Source of the DNA: SZUA-35 sp964351995
Lineage (GTDB): Bacteria; Actinomycetota; Acidimicrobiia; Acidimicrobiales; SZUA-35
Direction: 5' to 3'
Length of the DNA stretch: 64,000 bases
NCBI GenBank assembly: GCA_964351995.1
Contig: CAYGQE010000003.1
Span: 124,001-188,000 of the forward strand
Both the position numbers and the translations under genes were made by a program. Positions 35,027-42,914 of the stretch are shown here, in pieces. A model generated the notes under the pieces. The model was given only the letters and a program-made list of their open reading frames with translations, was not told the DNA's origin and searched no databases. Within the stretch, counting starts at the first letter, position 1. Every line of letters begins with the position of its first letter.

Positions 35027-35532
35027 GTGAGCATCCCGACACACGGCAGCATCCTTGATGCCGATGCCGACGCATCGCTTGCCGGCCACAGCCGAAGTCG
35101 CCTGATCATCGAAGTCGCCGAGATGGCGCTCATCGCCGATGTCGATCGAGCGGTGAAGCACCTCGATCAGCTGCGAGCGATGGGAGTGCGGATGTCAGTC
35201 GATGATTTTGGCACGGGCTACCCCTCGATTTCGCCATTGCGTCGGCTCCCAGTGGATGAATTGAAGATCGACTGGAGCCTGGTTTTCGAGCTTCCTGTAG
35301 GGCAAGCGTTGTTCAGTGTCGTTCGAGATCTGGCCGAGTCGTTCGGCGTGACGATCGCTGCCAAGGGCGTTGAGAGCGAAGAACGGGCACAATTTTGAGA
35401 AATCTCGGATGCACGCAACTGCAGGGTTGGCTGTACGCACGAGCGATGTCTGCCGATGAAATGGTCCGTTGGTTTGCCGCTCGAAACGGGATCAGATCAT
35501 TTGACCGTGTGGGAACCACGGATTTGCCATAG
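35027..35532 (+). pseudogene. EAL-domain remnant, truncated and frameshifted
   Basis: C-terminal two thirds of an EAL phosphodiesterase domain. Readable blocks are RLIIEVAEMALI, VDDFGTGYPSISPLRRLPVDELKID and AAKGVESEERAQF. The frame then hits a stop at 35396-35398. The missing family ending (LRNLGCTQLQGWLYARAMSADE) continues at once in the next frame, to a TAG at 35530-35532. The switch lies at a run of four T's (about 35392-35395) and is explained by loss of one T. The EAL motif itself and any sensor or GGDEF part are absent. It would be inactive even without the frameshift; a homopolymer sequencing error would explain the shift but not the truncation. Confidence 0.75.
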
Positions 35533-35583
35533 TCTTGTCCCTGGGTTCGCCACGTTGGCCGCCCGAATCGAAAGAAGAAAACC

Positions 35584-35781
35584 ATGCAAGGCACTGTTAA
35601 GTTTTTTAATGCTGAAAAGGGCTTCGGCTTCATTTCCCGCGAGGGGCAGGACGACGTGTTCGTTCACTACTCCAACATCGCCGGAGATGGTTACAAGACC
35701 CTTGACGAAGGCCAGCTCGTCGAATTCGACGTGGCTCCCGGCCGCAAGGGCGAAGAAGCGCAGAACGTTCGCGCGGTCTGA
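35584..35781 (+). CDS. cspA: Cold shock protein
   Basis: A 65-residue CspA-type single-stranded RNA/DNA-binding protein of the OB fold, acting as an RNA chaperone in the cytoplasm. Both RNP motifs are intact: KGFGFIS (residues 13-19) and VFVHY (25-29). The start MQGTVKFFNAEKG matches the family; an AAAGAAG purine tract lies just upstream. It stands alone after the EAL remnant and ends in a strong GC hairpin. Length is the family norm. Confidence 0.95.
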   Translation: MQGTVKFFNAEKGFGFISREGQDDVFVHYSNIAGDGYKTLDEGQLVEFDVAPGRKGEEAQNVRAV

Positions 35782-35795
35782 GACCCAGCTTCTGA

Positions 35796-35829
35796 CGAAA
35801 GCCGCCGCCCTACGAGGCGGCGGCTTTCG
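35796..35829 (+). terminator. Rho-independent terminator of cspA
   Basis: CGAAAGCCGCCGCC and GGCGGCGGCTTTCG form a perfect 14-bp stem with a 6-base loop, 14 bases after the cspA stop. Confidence 0.85.
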
Positions 35830-35872
35830 CCGTTTGGGTCCACGTTTTGGGTCACGGTTCTGGATGCCGGGC

Positions 35873-35878
35873 TAGGTT
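35873..35878 (+). promoter_or_regulatory. -10 box of the leaderless amidase gene
   Basis: TAGGTT ends 6 bases before the ATG at 35885; no ribosome site is present. Confidence 0.5.
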
Positions 35879-35884
35879 CGGTAG

Positions 35885-37273
35885 ATGACTGAGCTCTGGA
35901 AACGGACCGCCCTCGAACTCGCTGCGTTGATCGCAGCCGGCGACGTCTCGAGCCGCGAAGTGGTCGATGCACATCTCGGGCGAGTCGACGACGTCAACGG
36001 GCGACTGAACGCAATCACCGTGAGTCAAGCCTCGGCCGCTCGAGAAGCCGCTGACCACGCTGATGCGACGAAGGACAACCGTGGTCCTCTCCATGGTGTG
36101 CCCTTCACAATCAAAGAGAACATTGACCAGGTCGGGTATGCGACCACGAACGGGATCGAAGCGTTCGCCGGTGCGATGCCCGCGACGGACGCGATCACGG
36201 TCGAGCGGATGAAGGCTGCTGGTGCGGTGCCGATCGGCCGGACCAACATGCCAGAGTTCGGCTTCCGGGTGTCGACAGAAAATCGATTCCGGGGGCTCAC
36301 ACGTAATCCATGGGACCACGACCGAACCGCTGGCGGATCGAGCGGCGGCGAAGGGTCAGCGATTGCATCCGGCATGAGCCCGATCGGGATCGGCAACGAC
36401 ATCGGCGGTTCGATCCGCAACCCTGCTCTGTGCTGTGGGGTGGCCGGGATGAAGCCCGGCTATGGCCGCATTCCCCGCGTGTCGTCGCTTCCACCGGAGG
36501 ATCCAACCATCGCTGCGCAGTTGATGGCGGTCGAGGGGCCGCTCGCGCGATCGGTGGCCGATCTGCGGGTTGCCACCGAGATCATGGCGGGGAGTTCGCC
36601 TCGTGATCCTCGTACTGCCGACGTTTCGTTCACTGGTCCTTCCACACACAAGCGAGCCGGGATTGTTCGCTCCGTGCCCCACACCAGCGTCCACCCGGCC
36701 TCTCTCGCCGCCGTTGATGCCGCCGCGGACGCACTCGCCGCCTCGGGCTGGGAAGTCGTCAACATCGAAGCGCCCGAGCTGGAGCGGATCGGCGAGGTGT
36801 GGCTCCACATGCTGGCGTTCGACTTTGGTGTGGCGTTGCCGGTCTTCGAAGCGGTCATGGGCCCGAACGAAATGCGAGTTCTTCGCGCGCTGGTGGCCGA
36901 GGCCGACTTCGAGAGCCTTCCGGCCCAACTGATGTTTGCCGAGCGCCATCGGCTGCAGCGGGTTTGGGCTCAGATGTTTGTCGACACACCGGTCGTTGTA
37001 GGCCCCGGCTGGACCAACCCGCCGTTCCTCCACCAAGCCGACATCGAGCCAGGCAATGAAGTCACGCTTCTCCCGCAGTACCTCGGCTTTGTCGTGCCGG
37101 CGAACGCGCTCGGTCTTCCTGCACTCGCCATGACCACGACCGTGGTGGATGGCCTACCTGCGGGCGTACAGGTGTACGCCGATCACTGGCGCGAAGACAT
37201 CTGCCTTGACGCTGGTGCTGACATCGAGGCTGTGTGTGGCGTTGCGGGTCCAATCGATCCGGTGTGGGCCTGA
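35885..37273 (+). CDS. Amidase-signature hydrolase
   Basis: A 462-residue amidase-signature enzyme, second of two in the window. The Lys of the triad is in TIKENID, the Gly/Ser loop is AGGSSGGEG, and the nucleophile Ser is in NDIGGSIRNP. The segments LHGVPFTIKENI and PIGRTNMPEFGF are standard for the family. No GatB/GatC neighbour, so it is probably a catabolic amidase rather than part of tRNA amidation. It has its own leaderless-type promoter and is convergent with an MFS gene 39 bases away. Confidence 0.85.
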   Translation: MTELWKRTALELAALIAAGDVSSREVVDAHLGRVDDVNGRLNAITVSQASAAREAADHADATKDNRGPLHGVPFTIKENIDQVGYATTNGIEAFAGAMPATDAITVERMKAAGAVPIGRTNMPEFGFRVSTENRFRGLTRNPWDHDRTAGGSSGGEGSAIASGMSPIGIGNDIGGSIRNPALCCGVAGMKPGYGRIPRVSSLPPEDPTIAAQLMAVEGPLARSVADLRVATEIMAGSSPRDPRTADVSFTGPSTHKRAGIVRSVPHTSVHPASLAAVDAAADALAASGWEVVNIEAPELERIGEVWLHMLAFDFGVALPVFEAVMGPNEMRVLRALVAEADFESLPAQLMFAERHRLQRVWAQMFVDTPVVVGPGWTNPPFLHQADIEPGNEVTLLPQYLGFVVPANALGLPALAMTTTVVDGLPAGVQVYADHWREDICLDAGADIEAVCGVAGPIDPVWA

Positions 37274-37312
37274 GCGTTTCGGAGCAACTCATCCGCTTGG
37301 GGTTGGTTCGAG

Positions 37313-38512
37313 TCACTGCGGCGAGGGCAGGGCAGCGGAGGCTGATCCAAGGCGGAGTGAGCGCATGGCCCACGCACCGACGATCGGGCCAGGCGCAAGC
37401 ATGGCGAATGCCAGGCCCCAGCCAAAGGCGTCGCGCACGACCGGCACAAGGAAGATGGTGAACACCGTGAGGACGAAACCCATCGCCAGTTGCACCGTCA
37501 ACGCCGTCCCAACCACCCGCGGATCAACGACCTCGGTGACGATCGTCGAGAACTGCGCGCTGTCAGCCACGACCCAAAAACCCCAAATGAGTCCGACACC
37601 AACCACGATCAGCGGCGGAGCATCCACGAGGAAACCAATGACGAGGGCCGCAGCTGCAGACCATCGCATCGCCAGGGCAGCCGCTTCACTTCGTGTCCGC
37701 CGATCGCTGACGAGCCCGGCGTACACCGCACCGAACGCCCCAGCCCCGATCACTGCGAATGCAGTGAGGCTTGCGGCCCGAGCGGACACGAAGACATCGC
37801 TGTAAAACGCGGCCACCCAGGCCCACATGGCGTAGAGCTCCCACATGTGGCCGAAGTAGCCGATACTGGCCAGTCGAAACTCTCGATTCGAGGCAATGAG
37901 GCGAAGCGCCGAGGCCTCGAACGCAGATCCCTTCGTGGCGTACGGCCCTTCACTGGTCGCTCTTGCGGCCAGCATCCCGCCCAGCAAGGTCAGCACTGAC
38001 GCCGTCAGCATGGTAGCTCGCCATTCCACGCCGCCCAGAGCGTTGATCAGGTGGGGAAGCGCCGAGCCGAGGGTCAACGCACCGATCATCACCCCGAGGG
38101 CGAATCCACGCCCCGTTCGGTACCAACTCGACATGGCCTTCAGCGCCGGTGGGTAGACCACTGCCAGACAGGCGCCTGTCACTACCCTGGCCAACAGGGC
38201 CGGGCCAAAGGCATCGAAGACGACCAAGCTCATGTTGGCTGTGGCGGCACCCGCGGCTCCGAACAGGATGAGCCGGCGGGGTTCGAAGCGGTCCGCAATC
38301 GAGGCGGCGGCGATGACAAACGCCCCCGCCACGAAGCCGAGCTGCACGGCAATGGTGAGCCAAGCCCCGGCGCTGGCATCGAGATCCCAGTCCGTTCGAA
38401 GTTGGGGAAGCACCGCGGCGGTCGAGAACCACGTCGACATGGCCAGCACCAGTGCGAGAGCCAGCACGGCCAACTCCCGCTGCTCCGGACGCAATGAGGG
38501 GCGAGACCACAT
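37313..38512 (-). CDS. MFS transporter
   Basis: A 399-residue major facilitator (about 12 helices) read from ATG 38512. It starts RPEQRELAVLALALVLAMSTWFSTAAVLPQL, the opening of the MFS group that includes cyanate and aromatic-acid carriers. The loop after TM2 is ADRFEPRRLI; GFALGVMIGALTLGSALPHL lies in TM4-5. The frame stays open upstream of this ATG, but the extra sequence does not look like protein of the family. Divergent from the EamA gene with 159 bases between. Substrate unknown. Confidence 0.75.
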   Translation of the reverse strand: MWSRPSLRPEQRELAVLALALVLAMSTWFSTAAVLPQLRTDWDLDASAGAWLTIAVQLGFVAGAFVIAAASIADRFEPRRLILFGAAGAATANMSLVVFDAFGPALLARVVTGACLAVVYPPALKAMSSWYRTGRGFALGVMIGALTLGSALPHLINALGGVEWRATMLTASVLTLLGGMLAARATSEGPYATKGSAFEASALRLIASNREFRLASIGYFGHMWELYAMWAWVAAFYSDVFVSARAASLTAFAVIGAGAFGAVYAGLVSDRRTRSEAAALAMRWSAAAALVIGFLVDAPPLIVVGVGLIWGFWVVADSAQFSTIVTEVVDPRVVGTALTVQLAMGFVLTVFTIFLVPVVRDAFGWGLAFAMLAPGPIVGAWAMRSLRLGSASAALPSPQ

Positions 38513-38659
38513 TCGGGTCTTCGATGCGTCGGGGTTCACGAAGCCCACAACCGCCGGAACGTCCGGAGCATTCCGGTTGACGAAAGGCTTGTTCGCAGGC
38601 GCCAACACCTGAGGGTGCTCGATGACAGAGCAGCCATTCTCGATGAGACACCAGCCGGC

Positions 38660-38665
38660 TAGCGT
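38660..38665 (+). promoter_or_regulatory. -10 box of the leaderless EamA gene
   Basis: TAGCGT ends 6 bases before the GTG at 38672. The remaining 38513-38659 gap to the divergent MFS start shows no clear feature. Confidence 0.5.
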
Positions 38666-38671
38666 GCGCGG

Positions 38672-39568
38672 GTGCAGCGCCTGACCCCCAATGCTCGAGG
38701 CTCGCTGTACATGGCCGTTGGATCTCTGGCGTACGTTGTCAACGATGCTGCGGTGAGGCTGGCGAGCGAGGAAGGTCTCGGGATCTATCAGGTCATTGCC
38801 CTGCGGGGTGTGGCGATGATCGTGCTCTTCGCTCTCGTTGGGCGAGTACGTCACGAACTTCCGTCGCGAGAACACTTGCAACCCGCCGTGTTGTGGCGAG
38901 TGGTAGCGGAGGTGACGGGAACCGCGCTGTTCTTCACTGCATTGGTGCGCATGGAGTTCGCCAACGCCCAGGCCATTCTTCAGATCGTTCCATTGCTGGT
39001 GACATTGGCGGCTGCGGTGCTCCTCGGCGAACGCGTGAGCGGGCGCCGCTACGCGACGATCATCGTTGGCCTCGTAGGCGTTGTGGTGATCATCCGGCCT
39101 GCCACCGAGGGGTTCACCGCCTGGTCGCTCGTGGTCGTGCTGAGTGTGTTGGCCGTCGTGGGGCGGGAGCTCGCTACTCGGCGGGTGAGCTCATCCATCC
39201 CTGCGCTGTCCATCGCATTGTTGACATCGGCGGGCAACGCCGTGTTCGGCGGCGCCCTGACGGTTGCGGATGGCTGGGTGATGCCGACCACGAACGCCCT
39301 GACGTTTGTTGGGCTTGCCTCTGGGCTGCTGTTTTTCGGCTACCTCTTCACGATTCAGACCGTGCGAGTTGGCGATCTGAGCGTGTCGGCACCGTTCCGG
39401 TACACGATTCTCCTGGGAGCAATCGTGTCCGGATCGGTGTTCTTCGACGAGCCACCTGACGCGCTGACGCTCATTGGCGCCGCCATCATCCTTGGCACCG
39501 GCTTGTACGCGATCACCCTCGACCGGGCAGCGAAGAACGAACTGGCCGAGGCGAAAAGAGTCAGCTGA
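38672..39568 (+). CDS. EamA/DMT-family transporter
   Basis: A 298-residue drug/metabolite-superfamily permease with ten predicted helices in two EamA repeats (about residues 10-140 and 150-290). The repeat-end signature PLLVTLAAAVLLGERVSGRRY occurs in the first half and TILLGAIVSGSVFFDEPPDALTLIGAAII in the second. Such proteins usually export amino acids, nucleosides or other metabolites. The start is GTG, 6 bases after a TAGCGT box. The last 8 bases overlap the convergent LLM gene: the palindrome TCAGCTGA provides both stop codons. Confidence 0.85.
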   Translation: MQRLTPNARGSLYMAVGSLAYVVNDAAVRLASEEGLGIYQVIALRGVAMIVLFALVGRVRHELPSREHLQPAVLWRVVAEVTGTALFFTALVRMEFANAQAILQIVPLLVTLAAAVLLGERVSGRRYATIIVGLVGVVVIIRPATEGFTAWSLVVVLSVLAVVGRELATRRVSSSIPALSIALLTSAGNAVFGGALTVADGWVMPTTNALTFVGLASGLLFFGYLFTIQTVRVGDLSVSAPFRYTILLGAIVSGSVFFDEPPDALTLIGAAIILGTGLYAITLDRAAKNELAEAKRVS

Positions 39569-40454
39569 TCAACTCGGCGACGCCGGCGCGAGCAGCAGAG
39601 ACTTCTTCCTTCGACCCAAACGGGTTGGCGACCACGGTCGTGGCGCCGGCATCGGCAAAGGCCTGGAGGCCGGCGGCGATGGTGTCCATGTCGCCGATCA
39701 GTGCGAGGTCTTCGGGTCCGCCGAGCCCCTCGTGGTCGAGCATTGCTCGGTAGGACGGGAGTTGGCCGTAGATCTCGTACTCCTTGGCAGCGCGACTGCG
39801 AGCACCATCGACATCGTCGGTGAGGCACACCGGGACAGCGGCGATCACCGCAGGCTTCGGTCTCCCTGCGCCTTCGGCGGCGGCGTTGATGGTGGGTGCG
39901 GTGAGGTCTGCGACCGTCTTCGGGCCGGTCATCCAGGTCACGGTGCCGTCGGCGAGCTTGCCAGCCAGCTTCAGCATCTGCTCGCCCAGGGCAGCCACGT
40001 AGACCGGCGGAGCTTCGGCGCGGACACCGATCTGGCCCCGTCCGGTGAGCAACTCGCCGCCGTGGGATACGGCCTGATCTGCCAAGAGAGGCATCAAGAT
40101 CTTCAGGTAGTCAGACATGTGCTTGACCGGACGATCGAACGACATGCCCCACATGCCCTCGACGACGGGCTTGTGCGAGAGACCAATGCCCAGGTCGAGA
40201 CGTCCACCGCTGACCTGGCTGACGGTCAGTGCTTGTTGGGCCAACGCCATGGGGTGGCGCGGGTAGGTCGGCACCACCGCAGTGCCCAGTCGAATCTCTG
40301 GTACGGCCCGAGCGACAACGGCGAGGGCAGTCAGGGCATCGAGATCGAAGATCTGCGGCGTCCAGTACGACCCAAAGCCGGCGGCGGCCGCAGCTTCGAT
40401 GTCAGCCTGTAGGCCATCGATGGTGGGCGAGGATCCGAAGATTCCGAGATTCAT
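39561..40454 (-). CDS. LLM-class (F420-type) oxidoreductase
   Basis: A 297-residue luciferase-like TIM-barrel protein. The first strand is MNLGIFGSSPTIDGLQADIEAAAAAGFGSYWTPQIF; then RLGTAVVPTYPRHPMALAQQALTVSQVSGGRLDLGIGLSH, a hallmark of F420-dependent N5,N10-methylene-tetrahydromethanopterin reductase-like enzymes in actinobacteria. The cofactor is likely F420, but FMN cannot be excluded. Substrate unknown. It overlaps the upstream PAP2 gene by 4 bases (ATGA) and is in the same operon. Confidence 0.85.
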   Translation of the reverse strand: MNLGIFGSSPTIDGLQADIEAAAAAGFGSYWTPQIFDLDALTALAVVARAVPEIRLGTAVVPTYPRHPMALAQQALTVSQVSGGRLDLGIGLSHKPVVEGMWGMSFDRPVKHMSDYLKILMPLLADQAVSHGGELLTGRGQIGVRAEAPPVYVAALGEQMLKLAGKLADGTVTWMTGPKTVADLTAPTINAAAEGAGRPKPAVIAAVPVCLTDDVDGARSRAAKEYEIYGQLPSYRAMLDHEGLGGPEDLALIGDMDTIAAGLQAFADAGATTVVANPFGSKEEVSAARAGVAELIS

Positions 40455-41326
40455 GTGTGTGCTCCTGGTTGAAGACATGGGCGGTCGTTGCGGTCGGCCA
40501 GTCTGGCTCTTCGAGACCGTATGAGCGAACGAGCGCTTCGGTCGATGACAACGGCAAGGGCGAGGAGACCCATGGCGACGATGCCGTCGAGCCACCAATG
40601 GTGCCCCGTGGCAGACACCACGAAGATCGTGATGGGGAGATGGGCAGCGAACAGCCACTTCCATCGGCTCGAACTCGAGGCAACGATGCCGGCACCGACG
40701 ACGGCAGCCCACGCAACGTGGATCGATGGCATGGCCACGAACTGGCCCGACACGCCGGTGCCGACCGGACCGTACACGGTCAGACCATGCACGTAGGAGA
40801 GGTCGACGAAGCCGAGCTCGGGAAGGAAGCGTGGGGGAGCGACATGCCAGAACCGGATGACGAGACAGCCCGCAGTGGTGAGTGCCAGTGCGTTGCGCCA
40901 GTGTCCGTACTGATCTCGATGCCGCCAGAACATCCAGATCAGGAAGGCGAAGAGTGCCGGCACGTGCAGCGCGTAGTAGTACGCGGCGGACAACCAGCCG
41001 AGCGTGTCGTTACGCACGAGGAACTCCTGCGAGCCGAGTTCGGACGGCAGGCCAATACGGTCCTGGAACTCGACGATCCATTCGGCTCGTTCGATGGCAC
41101 CGTCGGCCTGGGTGAGGGGGAGCTTCTTCGCCGTTCGCCAAAGGCCGTAGAGCCCCGTCAGCACAATCAATTCGTGGATCGCTGGCAGCACGGCGTCGCC
41201 AACACGGCTCGGGCGACGATGCTTCAGCACCAGGTAGGCCCCCAGCAGCAGACCTGACGTGATCCACGCCTGCTGCCAGCTCGGCCACGGAGCCGCAGCA
41301 AAGACCGTCGCTGCGGCAAAGATCAT
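40451..41326 (-). CDS. PAP2-superfamily membrane phosphatase/phosphotransferase
   Basis: A 291-residue integral membrane protein with about six helices. The PAP2 catalytic motifs are MPSIHVAW (His acid/base) and the third motif ATGHHWWLDGI (nucleophile His with Asp). This arrangement matches the inositolphosphotransferase/Aur1-like PAP2 branch, which works on lipid phosphates or phospholipid head groups at the membrane. ATG 41326 is selected because a short leaderless frame ends on it (ATGA overlap); the open frame continues upstream through unlikely sequence into the divergent phosphorylase promoter. Coupled to the LLM gene downstream. Confidence 0.75.
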   Translation of the reverse strand: MIFAAATVFAAAPWPSWQQAWITSGLLLGAYLVLKHRRPSRVGDAVLPAIHELIVLTGLYGLWRTAKKLPLTQADGAIERAEWIVEFQDRIGLPSELGSQEFLVRNDTLGWLSAAYYYALHVPALFAFLIWMFWRHRDQYGHWRNALALTTAGCLVIRFWHVAPPRFLPELGFVDLSYVHGLTVYGPVGTGVSGQFVAMPSIHVAWAAVVGAGIVASSSSRWKWLFAAHLPITIFVVSATGHHWWLDGIVAMGLLALAVVIDRSARSLIRSRRARLADRNDRPCLQPGAHT

Positions 41327-41376
41327 CGGAGCTGGAAGTTGACCGACCGCTGCATCGATCGAGCCGCTGTTTGCAT
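41323..41376 (-). CDS. Possible leader peptide before the PAP2 gene
   Basis: A 17-codon frame, MQTAARSMQRSVNFQLR, starts at an ATG 6 bases after a TACCCT box (complement of 41383-41388), the leaderless layout used repeatedly in this window. Its TGA overlaps the PAP2 ATG (ATGA). The peptide is too short to classify; it may exist mainly to bring ribosomes to the PAP2 start. Not proven to be translated. Confidence 0.35.
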   Translation of the reverse strand: MQTAARSMQRSVNFQLR

Positions 41377-41382
41377 GGTGGC

Positions 41383-41388
41383 AGGGTA
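41383..41388 (-). promoter_or_regulatory. -10 box for the PAP2-LLM operon
   Basis: TACCCT on the minus strand, 6 bases before the 17-codon frame and about 57 bases before the PAP2 start. It faces away from the phosphorylase promoter. Confidence 0.4.
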
Positions 41389-41454
41389 GAGATGATCCTG
41401 GCCAGAACAGATGTCGGGTCACGCTGAGCAGGACCGGGGCACGGCGGATCCGAG

Positions 41455-41460
41455 TACTGT
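41455..41460 (+). promoter_or_regulatory. -10 box of the nucleoside-salvage operon
   Basis: TACTGT lies 8 bases before the ATG at 41469, slightly longer than the 6-base spacing seen elsewhere, with no ribosome site between. It probably drives the phosphorylase-aldolase-isomerase-deaminase run. Confidence 0.5.
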
Positions 41461-41468
41461 CGGCGCTC

Positions 41469-42236
41469 ATGTTCGGCTTGATCACTGGCAGCGGCTTTTA
41501 TGACATCCCCGGTCTCGAGGACCGCTCCACAGCCGAGGTTTCCACACCGTTTGGTTCGGCGTTGGTCACAACTGGTCGTTGGCGGGGTCGCCCCATCGCG
41601 TTCTTGCCGCGGCACGGCTCGGATCACTCGGTTCCGCCGGCCAAGATCAACTATCGAGCAAACGTCTGGGCGTTGAAGAGCGTCGGCGTGACGTCGGTGC
41701 TCGCTACTGCAGTCAGCGGTGGTATCGATCGCTCGATGCCGCCGGGAGCGCTCGTGATCATCTCGGACTTTCTCGACTTCACCAACGGTCGGGCCGACAC
41801 GTTCTTCGACGGAACCACGCCCATCGACGGGGTCTCCGGCTTCGATTCGAGCCGCCATCACACCGACATGACGACCCCCTACCACCCAGCGCTACGCCGT
41901 GCGTTGCTGGCCTCGGCTGCTGAACAGTCGATCCCGGTCATCGATGGCGGCGTGTACTGCACCACGAATGGCCCTCGATTCGAGACGCCAGCCGAGATCG
42001 AGATGATGCGAGCCCTCGGCGGTCAGCTCGTTGGAATGACGGGATACCCCGAAGTCGCCTTGGCCAGCGAAGCCGGACTTCGCTACGCCTCGGTCGGGGT
42101 GATCTCCAATCCGGCAGCGGGCATGGGTGATGACCAGCTCGCCGCCGACGACATCTTCCAGATCGTCACCGACGTGGCCGAACCTCTTCACCGGCTCATC
42201 GACGGGGCCATCACCCACACAGGAGCACCATCGTGA
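41469..42236 (+). CDS. 5'-methylthioadenosine/methylthioinosine phosphorylase family
   Basis: A 255-residue PNP/MTAP-family trimeric phosphorylase, cleaving a 5'-modified purine nucleoside with phosphate to the sugar-1-phosphate and free base. The phosphate sites are ITGSGFYDI and LPRHGSDHSVPP; the ribose site is NGPRFETPAEIEMM and the MTGYPEVALASEAG Met-Thr block. At the base-recognition loop it has SNPAAGMG (Asn216), not the ATDYD loop of adenine-specific MTA phosphorylases. That fits 6-oxopurines, hence methylthioinosine or inosine-type substrates, and fits the deaminase in the same operon. Its stop overlaps the aldolase GTG (GTGA). Confidence 0.85.
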   Translation: MFGLITGSGFYDIPGLEDRSTAEVSTPFGSALVTTGRWRGRPIAFLPRHGSDHSVPPAKINYRANVWALKSVGVTSVLATAVSGGIDRSMPPGALVIISDFLDFTNGRADTFFDGTTPIDGVSGFDSSRHHTDMTTPYHPALRRALLASAAEQSIPVIDGGVYCTTNGPRFETPAEIEMMRALGGQLVGMTGYPEVALASEAGLRYASVGVISNPAAGMGDDQLAADDIFQIVTDVAEPLHRLIDGAITHTGAPS

Positions 42237-42913
42237 CGACACCTGAAGCCAGAGCATCAAGAGTGATCGCCACGGCGCTGTCGATGAACGCCCAGGGCAT
42301 CAATCACGGCATGTCTGGCAACGTGTCCATCAGATCCGGAGCCGGGATGCTGATCACGCCGTCGAGCGTGGACTACTCGTTGCTCATCGAGTCAGACATC
42401 GTGGCGATGGAAGCCGATGGCAGCTGGGAAAACGCTGGGGGCCGACGACCGTCGTCGGAATGGCGTTTCCACCTCGATCTGTACGCCGCCAGGCCAGACG
42501 TGCAAGCCATTGTCCACTGCCATCCAACGGCAGCCACCGCCATTGCGGCGCATGGCCGAGGCATCGGACCCTTCCACTACATGATCGGTGTGGCTGGCGG
42601 CAACAGCATCCGTTGCGCTCCCTACGCCACGTTCGGCACGATCGAACTCTCGGCTCACGTGGTCGAGGCCATGGTCGATCGCAAGGCGTGCCTCATGGCG
42701 AATCACGGAATCATCGCCGTCGGCAGCGAGTTGAAGGAGGCCCTCAACATCGCGGTCGAAGTCGAGGTCTTGGCGGCCCAGTATCTGGCCGCACTGGCCA
42801 TTGGTGAGCCACCCGAGCTGAACGAAGAACAGATGAACGAAGTACTCGACAAGATGCACAGCGGTCCGGGTTATGGCTCGTCCGCCGTGGCCGCCCAGCC
42901 AGGAGACAACTGA
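42233..42913 (+). CDS. Class II aldolase (FucA/adducin family)
   Basis: A 226-residue zinc-dependent aldolase. The ligands Glu76 (in SSEWRFH), His95, His97 (HCHP) and His158 (ANHG) keep the same spacing as fuculose-1-phosphate aldolase (73, 92, 94, 155). The phosphate loop SGNVSIR is present. Placed between the phosphorylase and MtnA, it most likely cleaves 5-methylthioribulose-1-phosphate or 5-deoxyribulose-1-phosphate to dihydroxyacetone phosphate plus an aldehyde, as known for Ald2-type shunt enzymes. MtnB dehydratase belongs to the same superfamily and is the main alternative, but no other mtn dehydratase-pathway gene is present. Confidence 0.8.
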   Translation: MTTPEARASRVIATALSMNAQGINHGMSGNVSIRSGAGMLITPSSVDYSLLIESDIVAMEADGSWENAGGRRPSSEWRFHLDLYAARPDVQAIVHCHPTAATAIAAHGRGIGPFHYMIGVAGGNSIRCAPYATFGTIELSAHVVEAMVDRKACLMANHGIIAVGSELKEALNIAVEVEVLAAQYLAALAIGEPPELNEEQMNEVLDKMHSGPGYGSSAVAAQPGDN

Positions 42914-42914
42914 C

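Noticed and set aside
35500..35583. Cold-box element and defined promoter before cspA
   Set aside because: A TTGACC and a TAGTCT can be found, but their spacing is too long for a convincing sigma-70 promoter, and no cold-box sequence is recognisable.
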